Shown here one piece after another: positions 1 to 7,784 of a DNA stretch of 64,000 bases. The DNA is from Nocardiopsis gilva YIM 90087 (GTDB lineage Bacteria > Actinomycetota > Actinomycetes > Streptosporangiales > Streptosporangiaceae). The position numbers were made by a program, and so were the translations under genes. The notes beneath the pieces were generated by a model that was not told the DNA's origin, searched no databases, and saw nothing but the letters and a program-made list of their open reading frames with translations. Location: positions 4,154,001 to 4,218,000 of the forward strand of contig NZ_CP022753.1 of the NCBI RefSeq assembly GCF_002263495.1, given 5' to 3'. Numbering within the stretch: the first letter of the stretch is position 1; the number at the start of each line of letters is the position of its first letter.

Positions 1-1
1 G

Positions 2-250
2 CACGGCGCCCCCAAGCCGCCGCCCACCCGTGTCTCGCTGACACTGCCGGCCATCCGCGCCGCCCACGAGGTCTGGATCCTGGCCAGCGGCGAGGGCAAG
101 GCCGATGCCGTCCGCATGGCGCTGGGCGATGGCGGCGCCGTGCAGGTGCCGGCGTGCGGTGCGCGCGGGCGCAACCGCACCCTGTTCCTGCTGGACCACG
201 CCGCCGCGGCCGAGCTGCCCGAGGGCATCGAGGTGCCCGGCGCCCTGTAA
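2..250 (+). CDS. pgl: 6-phosphogluconolactonase, C-terminal part
   Basis: The last 82 codons of a gene that begins before the window. The reading frame starts at base 2 and ends at TAA 248-250. The translation contains [16 protein letters not shown] and, later, [12 protein letters not shown], which match the C-terminal core of the 6-phosphogluconolactonase/DevB family (sugar-isomerase-like fold). The enzyme hydrolyses 6-phosphogluconolactone to 6-phosphogluconate in the oxidative pentose phosphate pathway, in the cytoplasm. In many actinobacteria pgl closes a zwf-opcA-pgl operon; the upstream genes lie outside the window, so this is inferred. It converges on the arsR-like gene, with a hairpin between them. 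Confidence 0.85.
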   Translation, partial: HGAPKPPPTRVSLTLPAIRAAHEVWILASGEGKADAVRMALGDGGAVQVPACGARGRNRTLFLLDHAAAAELPEGIEVPGAL

Positions 251-279
251 AGCCGTAAAGCACGAGCCCGTGAGGCTGT

Positions 280-315
280 CGGCCCTGCCCCATCCGAACG
301 GAGGAGGCAGGGCCG
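280..315. terminator. Hairpin between pgl and arsR-like gene
   Basis: An inverted repeat with 10-bp arms (280-289 and 306-315, core GGCCCTGCC/GGCAGGGCC) and a 16-nt loop sits between two convergent genes. There is no clear T-run, which is usual for actinobacterial terminators. It could serve both strands. Confidence 0.6.
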
Positions 316-332
316 TCGCCGTTGGGGCGGGT

Positions 333-749
333 TCACGGCGTCGCGTGGGGGGCGCTCGCGTCGTTCGGGGGTGCGGGGTCCGCACGGACATAGCCCGGAT
401 CCGCGCACTCGGCCACGCGCACGTTGCCCTGGCGCCGTCCCTCGGCGACGGCGAGTTCGAGGATCCCGGGAAAGCGACGGTCGCACTCCTCGCGCCGGAG
501 GGCGTTGCGGCGCCGCGTGCCGTCGTCCCACTGGCGCAGAAGCCCGGCCTCGCGCAGGACGCGGAAGTGGCGGGACGCGGCGGACTTGCCGACGGGGAGG
601 TCGAAGGTGCCGCAGGGGGTGCCGGGGTGGTCCGCGAGGACGGCGACGATCCCCAGGCGGACGGGGTCGCTGAGAGCGGCCATCACGGTGGTGAACACCA
701 GTTCATCGGCTCCGGGATGGACGAGCGGGGTGGCGGTGCGGCTGGCCAT
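333..749 (-). CDS. ArsR-family winged-helix transcriptional regulator
   Basis: 138 residues, a normal size for the ArsR/SmtB family. The N-terminal half holds the winged helix: MAALSDPVRLGIVAVL is the typical first helix pair and KSAASRHFRVLREAGL (about residues 55-70) the recognition helix. There is no CxC or His/Asp metal site, so it is more likely a metal-independent member responding to a small molecule or to nothing. It is divergent from the luciferase-like oxidoreductase at 870. The space between them holds two strong palindromes (784-805 and 817-840) that are the obvious binding sites, so autoregulation and control of the oxidoreductase are inferred. The start is the ATG at 749. Confidence 0.85.
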   Translation of the reverse strand: MASRTATPLVHPGADELVFTTVMAALSDPVRLGIVAVLADHPGTPCGTFDLPVGKSAASRHFRVLREAGLLRQWDDGTRRRNALRREECDRRFPGILELAVAEGRRQGNVRVAECADPGYVRADPAPPNDASAPHATP

Positions 750-783
750 GGTCTTGAGTATGCCTCAGCTCTCCCCTGATCAG

Positions 784-805
784 ATGTTCGCAATAATGCG
801 AACAT
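784..805. promoter_or_regulatory. Palindromic operator 1 of ArsR-like regulator
   Basis: Perfect inverted repeat with 9-bp arms ATGTTCGCA / TGCGAACAT around a 4-nt centre. It lies 35 nt upstream of the ArsR-like start codon. The half-site core TGTTCG recurs in operator 2. Confidence 0.7.
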
Positions 806-816
806 GATGTAGCTTC

Positions 817-840
817 TATGTTCGTAATCTTACGAACATA
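817..840. promoter_or_regulatory. Palindromic operator 2 of ArsR-like regulator
   Basis: Perfect inverted repeat with 11-bp arms TATGTTCGTAA / TTACGAACATA around 2 nt. Its centre is 34 bp from the centre of operator 1, about three helical turns, so two dimers could bind on one DNA face. It ends 29 nt before the ATG of the oxidoreductase gene and would overlap its promoter. Confidence 0.7.
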
Positions 841-869
841 TGCTTCGGCGTCGGGAGAGGCGAACCCAC

Positions 870-1862
870 ATGAGCGACCAGCACGACCTCGCGGACACAC
901 GGGAGCACGGCCAGAACAGCGAACGGGCCCCGTCCGCGGCGCCGCGGGCCCGCCGCGCCGACACCGCCGACCTCAAGCGGCGGCTGGGTCCCATCGGCGT
1001 GTGGTTCGGGCACACCCTGGCCGTGGCCCCCGCGGCCACGGTCCGCCAGGCGGCCCGGGAGCTGGAGCGGCTGGGCTACGGCGCCCTGTGGTTCGGCGGC
1101 GACGGCCCCGGAACCAAGGAGGCGGTCTCGCAGGCGGCGATCCTGCTGTCGGCCACCGAGCGCACGGTCGTGGCCACCGGCATCGCCAGCATCTGGTCGC
1201 GCGACGCCCTCGCCGCCGCCACGGCCGCCACCAGCCTCGCCGAGGCGTGGCCCGACCGATTCCTCCTGGGGCTGGGCGTCAGCCACGCGAAGCTGGTCGC
1301 CGCCCGCGGATCCGAGTACCGCAAACCCCTCACGGCGATGCGCTCCTACCTGGACGCGATGGACGCCGTCGACTACCCCGGCGAGCCGCAGCCCGCGCCC
1401 GCACCACGCGTCCTGGCCGCGCTGCGCCCCAAGATGGTGGGCCTGGCCCGCGACCGCGCCAACGGCGCGCACACCTACTTCACCACGCCCGCGCACACCG
1501 CCCGGGTCCGCGCGACCCTCGGTTCCGAGCCGCTCCTCGCACCGGAGCAGGCCGTGGTCCTCGACACCGATCCGCGGCGCGCCCGTGCCACGGCACGCGG
1601 CCACATGGCCCGTTACCTGGCCCTGCCGAACTACGTCAATAGCCTCCGCGAGCTGGGCTGGGATGACGCGGACTTCGCCGACGGCGGCAGCGACGCCCTG
1701 GTCGACGCGATCGTCCCCTGGGGCGAGCCCGACACCATCGCCGCGCGCCTGCGGGAGCACCGCGACGCCGGTGCCGACCACGTGGCCGTGCAGCCGCTGG
1801 CCGCCACCCTCCCCGAGCAGGTGACCGCCCTCGGTGAGCTGGCGCCGGTGCTGCTCGGATGA
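870..1862 (+). CDS. LLM-class (F420-type) oxidoreductase
   Basis: 330 residues with the luciferase-like monooxygenase TIM-barrel pattern: IGVWFGHTLAV near the N-terminus, ELERLGYGALWFGG, and DRFLLGLGVSHAKL. It resembles the MSMEG_4141-like subgroup of probable F420-dependent oxidoreductases. Such enzymes transfer hydride between reduced F420 (or FMN) and small organic substrates; the substrate here is unknown. The reading frame is open from 840, but ATG 870 is preferred because GGGAGAGG lies about 10 nt upstream and the earlier ATG falls inside operator 2. The stop is 4 nt from the stop of the convergent acetyltransferase. The divergent ArsR-like regulator probably controls it. Confidence 0.85.
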   Translation: MSDQHDLADTREHGQNSERAPSAAPRARRADTADLKRRLGPIGVWFGHTLAVAPAATVRQAARELERLGYGALWFGGDGPGTKEAVSQAAILLSATERTVVATGIASIWSRDALAAATAATSLAEAWPDRFLLGLGVSHAKLVAARGSEYRKPLTAMRSYLDAMDAVDYPGEPQPAPAPRVLAALRPKMVGLARDRANGAHTYFTTPAHTARVRATLGSEPLLAPEQAVVLDTDPRRARATARGHMARYLALPNYVNSLRELGWDDADFADGGSDALVDAIVPWGEPDTIAARLREHRDAGADHVAVQPLAATLPEQVTALGELAPVLLG

Positions 1863-1866
1863 GGCC

Positions 1867-2354
1867 CTAGAGGCGCTGGTACATGATGTGCAGCCCCACG
1901 TCACCCTGCTCCGGGTGCTGGAACGCCCCGGGCACGGTCCCGACGATGCCGAAGCCGAGCGAGCGCCACAGGCCGACGGCGCGGGTGTTGGTCTCCACCA
2001 CCGCGTTGAACTGCATCCCGCGGTAGCCGTCGGCCCGTGCCCGGTCCAGGACGTGGGTGCCCAGGGCGCGGCCGACGCCCTTGCCCGCCCGCCCCGGCGC
2101 CACCATGAAGCTGGCGCTGGCGACGTGCGCGCCGGGTCCCGGCTGGTTGGGATACATCGCGGCCGAGCCCACGACATCCCCCGCGCGTCGACGGCGACGA
2201 CCGTGCGGCCCGGGAACTCCTTCATCCACAGCGCACGCGCCCGGTCCTCGTCGATGTCGCGGGGCCAGGTGAAGGTCTCCCAGCGGCGACGATCTCGTGC
2301 AGGAACGGCCAGATCTCCGGCCAGTCGGCGGCTGCCGCGTCTCTGATCAGCATG
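1867..2354 (-). pseudogene. GNAT acetyltransferase, two frameshifts
   Basis: Three reading frames join into one GNAT N-acetyltransferase. It starts at ATG 2354 (MLIRDAAAADWPEIWPFL), continues as ETFTWPRDIDEDRARALW, and ends as DVVGSAAMYPNQ... with the acetyl-CoA loop GRAGKGVGRALG and the C-terminal NTRAVGLWRSLGF. The frame is lost twice. Near 2278-2282 a GGG run lacks one G, and near 2182-2188 a run of five G lacks one G (coding strand). Restoring one G at each place gives an uninterrupted protein of about 162 residues. All family motifs are conserved, so this may be a sequencing artefact and not a decayed gene. The substrate is unknown. Confidence 0.8.
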
Positions 2355-2583
2355 GTGTCGATAGTGGCGAGGCGCGGCGCCTGGCCGCAACGTGTTTTCG
2401 GTACGGAGGGCACTACACCTGGCGGGCTGGGCCAGCGGTGGGGCATCCGCCGCTGGAAGGTTCCGAGGCCGTAACGGGGGCGGCGCCGACGAAGGCAGGG
2501 GGTGGGGCGGCCCTGTTGGCCAACGGGTGGGAGGGGCGCCCGGGCGGGAAAGCGCCCCTGGCGCCCCTTTTGTCCGTCCCCAC

Positions 2584-2644
2584 GTTGATCTCGGGATATC
2601 GACCGAATATCGGCGAGTATTCGGTCGATATCCCCGAGATCAAC
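2584..2644. repeat. Large inverted repeat A
   Basis: Left arm 2584-2609 pairs with right arm 2618-2644; one extra C in the right arm is a bulge and the loop is 8 nt. Both arms begin outermost with GTTGATCTC. No T-run follows on either side. It looks like a dispersed actinobacterial palindromic element and less like a plain terminator, but this is inference. Confidence 0.8.
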
Positions 2645-2732
2645 GGATTCACCCCGCGCCAACCATGCAAAACCGGACGAAACGCCCACCCCTTCCCACC
2701 CCGCCACCCCATCGCAGGCCCGTTCTGGCGAC

Positions 2733-2786
2733 GATCATGGGGATTCTGTCAATTTCCGGCCGTTTCTCGACAGAATCCCCATGATC
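2733..2786. repeat. Large inverted repeat B
   Basis: Perfect 18-bp arms (2733-2750 and 2769-2786, outer sequence GATCATGGGGATTCTGTC) with an 18-nt loop. Read outward to inward, arms of A and B share TGATC, two variable bases, then GGGGAT, so they may be relatives of one repeat family lying 90 bp apart. Confidence 0.8.
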
Positions 2787-3012
2787 ACCGCGCGGAACTT
2801 GTGGCAAACCGGGCATACCCGGCAGCGGATGGCCCTCTATCCGGCTTTCGGGCCGCCCACCCCACCCGCCAGCCGACAAGCGCACCCCGGCACCCCACCA
2901 CCCTCGGTGCCGCTTTTCCACGGAACACGGATCAGACAACCGCCGACAAGGCCGCCCAGCAGACCCGGCCTCAAGGCCCCAGCCCTCACGTGACCGTGTG
3001 CCTCCGTCCCTC

Positions 3013-4713
3013 CTACTTCACCCCGAGTCCGGTGAGCGCGCGGACCCGCAGTTCCTGGAAGCGGGTGGCGTTGCGCTCGTCGGAGAGCAGGGTCCCGATG
3101 ATGGCACAGACGAAGCCGAGGGGGATGGCCACCAGGCCGGGGTTCTCCAGCGGGAACACCTGGATGTTGATCCACTCCGGCAGCAGGGACAGGTTCTCCC
3201 CCGTGGCCGGGTCGACCTTGCCCGACATCACCGGCGACAACAGCACCAGCAGCAGCGACGTGCCCAGACCGCCGTAGATGCCCCACTCCACGCCCCGGGT
3301 GTTGAACCGCCGCCAGAACAGCGACAGGACGATGACGGGCAGGTTGGCCGCGGCCGCGATGGCGAACGCGAGCCCGACGAGGAACGCCACGTTGAGGTTC
3401 TGCGCGCGAACCGCCAGCAGGATCGCGAGGACGCCGATCAGCACGGCGGAGAGCCGAGCGACACCGACCTCCTGGGACTCCCGGGGGCGGCCCCACATGA
3501 GGATGTGCCCGAAGAGGTCGTGCGCCACCGAGGACGACGACGCCAGGGTGAGGCTGGCGATGACAGCGAGGATGGTGGCCAGCGCGACCGAGCTGATGAA
3601 CGCGAGCATCACCGCGCCGCCCGCCGGACCCGCGGCGATCTGGCCGAGTTTCTCGGCGAGGAGCGGCACCGCGGTATTGCCGGCGGGGTCCTGGGCGCGA
3701 ATGCGGTCCGGGCCGACCAGCGCGGCGGCCCCGAAGCCCAGGGCCAGTGTCATCAGGTAGAACGCGCCCACCAGCATGATGGTGCGGTTGACCGACTTGC
3801 GCGCGGCACGCCCGTCGGGGACCGTGTAGAAGCGGATCAGGATGTGCGGCAGCGCCGCGGTGCCCAGCACCAGGGCGATGCCCAGGCTGAACAGGTCGAG
3901 CTTGTTGATCAGGCTCTGCGTGGGATCGCCCGGGACGTCGACGCCGAAGCGCAGGCCCGGTTCCAGGAAGGCCCGCCCGTGGCCGCTGGCATCGGCCGCG
4001 GTGCCCAGCAGCGCGCTGACGTTGAAGTCGAACACGGCCAGCACCATGATCGACATCAGCAGCGTTCCGGCCAGCAGCAGGAACGCCTTGATGATCTGCA
4101 GCCAGGTGGCCGCCTTCATACCGCCGTACATGACGTAGACGATCATCAGCAGTCCGACGAAGACGATCGCCCCTGTCTTGGTCTGCGACGCGGTCAGGCC
4201 GAGGAAGGTCCCGCCCTCGGCGATGCCCAGCAGGACGGTCACCAGCGCTCCGGCGCCGACCATCTGGGCGAGCAGGTAGAACACGCTGACCGTCACCGTG
4301 GACGTGGCGCAGGCCAGCCGGATCCGCATCCGGCGCATCCGGAACCCCGGTATGTCGGCCAGGGTGAAGCGGCCGGTGTTGCGGATCAGCTGCGCCATCG
4401 GCAGTACCAGCAGCCACGCCACCAGGAAGCCGATGGAGTAGAGGAAGCCGTCGTAGCCTTGGAGCGAGATCATGCCCGCGATCCCGAGGAATGAGGCGGC
4501 CGAGAGGTAGTCGCCGGTCAGGGCGAGGCCGTTCTGCGTGCTGCTGAAGCTGCGGCCGCCAGCGTAGAAGTCGACGGCGGCCCGGGTGGTACGCCGCGCG
4601 CGGACGGTGATGGCGAGGGTGACGACGATGAACATGGCGCACAGCAGCAGCGTCCAGAGGTGGGAGACGCCGAAGGTGCGTTCGGGGATCGCGGCGAGTT
4701 CGGCGGTGATCAC
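3013..4713 (-). CDS. Sodium:solute (acetate/monocarboxylate-type) symporter
   Basis: 566 residues from a GTG at 4713. About 13 hydrophobic segments are visible, with SSF-family signatures: YAGGRSFSSTQNGLALTGDYLSAASFLG near residue 50, and later ALVLGTAALPHILIRFYTV and SSSVAHDLFGHIL. This pattern is closest to the ActP/MctC group, which couples Na+ or H+ to uptake of acetate, pyruvate or propionate. The GTG overlaps the TGA of the DUF485 gene (GTGA), so the two are translationally coupled, the usual yjcH-actP arrangement. Substrate is inferred from family and neighbour only. Confidence 0.88.
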   Translation of the reverse strand: MITAELAAIPERTFGVSHLWTLLLCAMFIVVTLAITVRARRTTRAAVDFYAGGRSFSSTQNGLALTGDYLSAASFLGIAGMISLQGYDGFLYSIGFLVAWLLVLPMAQLIRNTGRFTLADIPGFRMRRMRIRLACATSTVTVSVFYLLAQMVGAGALVTVLLGIAEGGTFLGLTASQTKTGAIVFVGLLMIVYVMYGGMKAATWLQIIKAFLLLAGTLLMSIMVLAVFDFNVSALLGTAADASGHGRAFLEPGLRFGVDVPGDPTQSLINKLDLFSLGIALVLGTAALPHILIRFYTVPDGRAARKSVNRTIMLVGAFYLMTLALGFGAAALVGPDRIRAQDPAGNTAVPLLAEKLGQIAAGPAGGAVMLAFISSVALATILAVIASLTLASSSSVAHDLFGHILMWGRPRESQEVGVARLSAVLIGVLAILLAVRAQNLNVAFLVGLAFAIAAAANLPVIVLSLFWRRFNTRGVEWGIYGGLGTSLLLVLLSPVMSGKVDPATGENLSLLPEWINIQVFPLENPGLVAIPLGFVCAIIGTLLSDERNATRFQELRVRALTGLGVK

Positions 4714-5129
4714 GGGCGTCCCGCCTTCCCGCTGACGGCGGTGGGCACGTCCGCGAGTCCGCTGTCGGATCCGGTGCGGATCTGTTCGGCGATTGGGTCG
4801 AGGCGATGCCTCGCGTAGCGCCCGTACGCCCACGCGATGACGAATGTCGAGGCGAATTGCCCGACGCCGACAATGAGCGCGACATTGACCGAACCGATGA
4901 CCTGATGTCCCATGACGTCACGCTGATACGCGGACATAAATAGATAACCGATATACCACGCCAGAACGATCGACACGAGAATGATCATTTGTGCCATCGA
5001 GCGCCTGCGCAGCGTGACGAATTGCGGATTCCATGAGGCGAAGACAGCCGATGCGGTCGCTCCCTGCGCCCGTCCGCGCTGCTCACCACTGCCGCGAAAC
5101 GACTCCACCTCCCCAACTTCGGGCACCAT
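4710..5129 (-). CDS. DUF485 membrane protein, symporter partner
   Basis: 139 residues if started at ATG 5129, which has AAGGA about 9 nt upstream; a GTG further upstream in the same frame (VVDYLEGKPGM) is an alternative. After a hydrophilic N-terminus (about 50 residues) come LRRRSMAQMIILVSIVLAWYIGYL and a second membrane helix GQFASTFVIAWAYGRYARHRLDP, the DUF485 two-helix pattern. In many bacteria this protein is encoded directly before the ActP-type symporter and is thought to assist it. The stop codon overlaps the symporter start. Confidence 0.8.
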   Translation of the reverse strand: MVPEVGEVESFRGSGEQRGRAQGATASAVFASWNPQFVTLRRRSMAQMIILVSIVLAWYIGYLFMSAYQRDVMGHQVIGSVNVALIVGVGQFASTFVIAWAYGRYARHRLDPIAEQIRTGSDSGLADVPTAVSGKAGRP

Positions 5130-5573
5130 CCCGGGTTTTCCTTCGAGATAGTCGACCACGATCCTCCCCCAATACGTGGATAGATTCCAGCCATAGCGGA
5201 CCTGCGGCCCGCTCCTCCCCCCTCGCTTCCGATTCGCCCTCCCCTGGGCGATATCGGCACCGATCGACCTCTGTGCGGAGTGCCTCCCCACACACATCGA
5301 CACCGATCGGGGTGGTGGAACACGTTATATGCGAATCAGGTTCCGCCGGACCCATATTCGCAAATCGACCGGACAAATTTCCGGGATTCCGGATCATCCG
5401 CAGCGCACCACTGGTGACTCCACCGTCGCGGGAACGCCGCGGGAGCGCGACGCGGAGGAGGAACTCGATCACCCTGGGCGAGGGGAGCAGGAACGCGGGG
5501 AAAGGGGTGGGATGATCCGGGATGGCACCAGGGTCCGACCCCGACCAACGGATGAACGCATAGAGGAGGCGCG
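5130..5573. other. Divergent intergenic region
   Basis: 444 bases between the divergent DUF485/symporter pair and the nucleoside hydrolase. No gene is convincing. An inverted repeat TGCGAAT (5330-5336) / ATTCGCA (5356-5362) with a 19-nt spacer sits in its most AT-rich part and is a candidate regulator site. The nucleoside hydrolase ribosome site GAGGAGG is at about 5563-5569. Confidence 0.4.
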
Positions 5574-6527
5574 GTGGCGCACGCACCGAGAACGCCCGTG
5601 GTGATCGACTGCGACCCGGGCGTGGACGACGCCGTTGCCTTGCTACTCGCCTTCGCCTCGCCGGAGCTGGAGGTGCGCGGCGTGACCACGGTGGCGGGCA
5701 ACGTGTCCCTGGCCGATGTCGACCGCAACGCGGCCCGCGTGCTCGATCTGACGGGGCTTCCCGAGGATTTCCCCCTGGTGTCGGGGGTAGCCGGTCCGAT
5801 CGCGCGCCAGCGCCGCATGCGTGATGAGCCCGTCCACGGGCCGGGCGGACTCGGCGGGGTGGACCTGCCCGACTCCCCGCGCCGCCACCGCGAGGCCCAC
5901 GCCGTCGACTGGCTGGCGGATGAGGCCCTGGCCCGGCCGGGTGAGCTGACGCTGATCGCGGTCGGGCCGCTGTCGAACGTCGCGATGCTGCTGCGCCGCC
6001 ACCCCGCGGCCGGCGCGGCGCTGCGGGAGATCGTGATCATGGGCGGAGCCGCGTTCGTTCAGGGCAACGTCACCCCGGCCGCCGAGTTCAACTTCTACGC
6101 CGACCCCGAGGCCGCCCGGTGCGTTCTGGAGTCGGGTCTGCCGATCCGGGTCGTCGGCCTCGACGTCACGCGCGCGGCGCTGTTTCCGCTGGAGGCCGCC
6201 GAGGAGCTGACCGCTCTGTCGGGGACCGCCGGGATCGCCGGACAGCTGCTCAGTGCCTACACGCGTCGCGTCACGGCGGCGTCCGGCGCCACGGGCTCAC
6301 CCGTGCACGACGCGCTCGCGGTCGCGGCGGTGACGCATCCGGACATCATCGGCTGGGAGAGCGGGTGGGCCACGGTGGAGTGCTCCGGCGAGTACACGCG
6401 CGGCGCGCTCGTGGCTGACCTGCGCACCCCCGACCGCGACCGCCCCACCCAGATCGGGCGCACGGTCGACGCCGACCGGTTCGTCCGGCTGCTCAGTGAG
6501 CGCCTGGCCGGATACGCGGACGCATAG
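5574..6527 (+). CDS. Inosine/uridine-preferring nucleoside hydrolase family
   Basis: 317 residues, GTG start 4-5 nt after GAGGAGG. The N-terminal Asp cluster VIDCDPGVDDAVALLLAF is the Ca2+-binding signature of the IUNH family, and IIMGGAAFVQGNVTPAAEFNFYADPEAA carries the conserved GGA...NF..DP..A stretch. HDALAVAAV near residue 245 supplies the last Ca2+-binding Asp. The enzyme hydrolyses ribonucleosides to base plus ribose in purine/pyrimidine salvage; specificity is not readable. Its 3' end faces DoxX across three consecutive hairpins. Confidence 0.9.
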   Translation: MAHAPRTPVVIDCDPGVDDAVALLLAFASPELEVRGVTTVAGNVSLADVDRNAARVLDLTGLPEDFPLVSGVAGPIARQRRMRDEPVHGPGGLGGVDLPDSPRRHREAHAVDWLADEALARPGELTLIAVGPLSNVAMLLRRHPAAGAALREIVIMGGAAFVQGNVTPAAEFNFYADPEAARCVLESGLPIRVVGLDVTRAALFPLEAAEELTALSGTAGIAGQLLSAYTRRVTAASGATGSPVHDALAVAAVTHPDIIGWESGWATVECSGEYTRGALVADLRTPDRDRPTQIGRTVDADRFVRLLSERLAGYADA

Positions 6528-6540
6528 GTGGGAGATGAGG

Positions 6541-6624
6541 CGAGGTGGCGGGGCCACCTCGTGCCGGGTGCGCCCACTCGTCGGGCGCACCCGGCAGGGC
6601 GGGGCGGGGGCGCGGCCCCGCCCC
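6541..6624. terminator. Three consecutive hairpins at a convergent junction
   Basis: Hairpin 1: CGAGGTGGC 6541-6549 with 6553-6561. Hairpin 2: TGCCGGGTGCGCCC 6562-6575 with 6583-6596, loop 7 nt. Hairpin 3: GGGGCGGGG 6601-6609 with 6616-6624. All arms are perfect. They fill the whole gap between the nucleoside hydrolase and the DoxX gene, and hairpin 3 abuts the DoxX stop. Confidence 0.8.
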
Positions 6625-7080
6625 TCAGACGCGGACCTGCGTGGTCCGCGCGCCCCACGGCAGGAACCGGTCGACGGCGAGGCCGCCGCCGGCGAAGCCG
6701 AGCGCGAGCGAGGCGGCACCCATCACCAGCGGAAGCTCGAAGCTGGGTCCCCCCTCGGCCGAGACGAACGGCTGACCCTGCGGGATGTGGACGATGACGA
6801 TGGCGGCGGCCATCTGGAGCGCCAGCAGCACGCCGGTCACCGGCAGTGCGAAGCCGATCAGCAGCGCGATACCGCCGCCGAGTTCGATGACGATGGCCAC
6901 GATCGCGGCGATCTGCGGCATCGGGACGCCCATCTGCCCGAAGGCGGCGCCGGCTCCCTCCACCCCCATGCCGAGCTTCTGCAGCCCGTGGATGATGAAG
7001 GCGGCGCCGATGGCGATGCGCGCGAGCAGGGTGGTGATGTCGGCCAGCAGGGCCCTCGTCGGCAGAGTCTGTCCTGGCAT
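6625..7080 (-). CDS. DoxX-family membrane protein
   Basis: 151 residues from ATG 7080 (GAGAAG 7 nt upstream; an in-frame GTG at 7092 is possible). Four hydrophobic helices are visible: LLARIAIGAAFIIHGLQKL, QIAAIVAIVIELGGGIALLIGFALPVTG, LLALQMAAAIVIV and LPLVMGAASLALGFAGGG. The early RIAIGAAFIIHGLQKLG is the DoxX hallmark. Members are small integral membrane proteins; some mycobacterial ones work with superoxide dismutase and thiol systems, but no such partner is adjacent here. A 7-bp inverted repeat 80 nt upstream may be its operator. Confidence 0.85.
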   Translation of the reverse strand: MPGQTLPTRALLADITTLLARIAIGAAFIIHGLQKLGMGVEGAGAAFGQMGVPMPQIAAIVAIVIELGGGIALLIGFALPVTGVLLALQMAAAIVIVHIPQGQPFVSAEGGPSFELPLVMGAASLALGFAGGGLAVDRFLPWGARTTQVRV

Positions 7081-7158
7081 CGGTCTTCTCACAATCGGTC
7101 GGTGTCGGGGACAGGCTCGGGCGGCGATCCACCCGCATCCCCCGGGAACGGAGAATTG

Positions 7159-7178
7159 CGAGGAAAGAATCTTCCTCG
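7159..7178. promoter_or_regulatory. Inverted repeat upstream of DoxX gene
   Basis: CGAGGAA (7159-7165) and TTCCTCG (7172-7178) around 6 nt, within the 357-nt divergent region 7081-7437. The rest of that region shows a TATGAT -10-like hexamer at 7388-7393, suitably placed about 45 nt before the next gene, but no good -35 element. Confidence 0.4.
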
Positions 7179-7437
7179 GAAGTTAGATCTTATTCAACGT
7201 AGACCACATATAACACGTGTCCCTCGCCACACCGGCGTGACTCATATCCCTTGCCCTACCCCGTTCGCCCGCCCCGGCTCGGCCTTGGACTTCGCTAGGC
7301 TTCCGAGGGCGGCACGGTCCGCGCGCTCCGCGCATCCGACCCCGAGAATCGGTCCGCCATACCCCCTACGGACCCTTCGAACACGTGTATGATCTGGGCC
7401 AAGTCCCCATACCGACTACCGAAGGGATGCCACCGCC

Positions 7438-7728
7438 GTGGTCACCGAGGTCTTCACGCTCAAGTACTGCGATCCGCACGCACTCCGCGAGGAGAAGGTC
7501 GAGGCGACTGACGTCATCCAGTTCGCCTGGGAGGGCACCGTCCGCGAGGTCGACGCCTGCACCGAGTGCAAGAAGGAGCACGAGACCCGCTACGAGCCGC
7601 TGGTCGACTACTCCCGCCCGGTGAAGAAGCGCCGCGCCACCAAGAAGGCCGACGCCAAGGCCGCCGCGGAGCGCTCGGACAACGAACCGTCGGCCGAGGC
7701 CTCCACGGAGGACTCCACCGACGCCTGA
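7438..7728 (+). CDS. Small CxxC protein of unknown function
   Basis: 96 residues, GTG start with GAAGGGA about 10 nt upstream. Residues 1-60 form a compact domain, VTEVFTLKYCDPHALREEKVEATDVIQFAWEGTVREVD followed by the CTEC motif; the remainder is a Lys/Ala then acidic Ser/Glu tail, probably disordered. The pattern of a strand pair followed by EVDAC...E..H faintly recalls the Lsr2 dimerisation domain (FxxDGxxYEIDL), but the Lsr2 DNA-binding half is absent, so I do not name it. A strong terminator follows, so it is a single-gene unit. Confidence 0.75.
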   Translation: MVTEVFTLKYCDPHALREEKVEATDVIQFAWEGTVREVDACTECKKEHETRYEPLVDYSRPVKKRRATKKADAKAAAERSDNEPSAEASTEDSTDA

Positions 7729-7747
7729 CGCTTCGACCCCGCACGCG

Positions 7748-7784
7748 AAAGCCGGTGCCGCGCCTACAGCGCGGCACCGGCTTT
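7748..7784 (+). terminator. Intrinsic terminator after small CxxC gene
   Basis: Perfect 16-bp stem AAAGCCGGTGCCGCGC (7748-7763) / 7769-7784 with loop CTACA, ending in TTTT. It begins 19 nt after the stop codon. Confidence 0.92.

Larger units (their letters stand above)
2355..3012. other. Intergenic stretch with two palindromic repeats
   Basis: 658 bases without a convincing gene: short frames lack family motifs and ribosome sites. The stretch carries two large palindromes (2584-2644 and 2733-2786), listed separately. The remainder, up to the end of the symporter gene at 3013, is proline-rich nonsense in all frames. Confidence 0.6.

Noticed and set aside
784-840. LexA/SOS boxes in the ArsR intergenic region
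   Set aside because: The half-sites are GTTCG...CGAAC, the reverse arrangement of the SOS box CGAAC...GTTCG, and the neighbour is an ArsR regulator.
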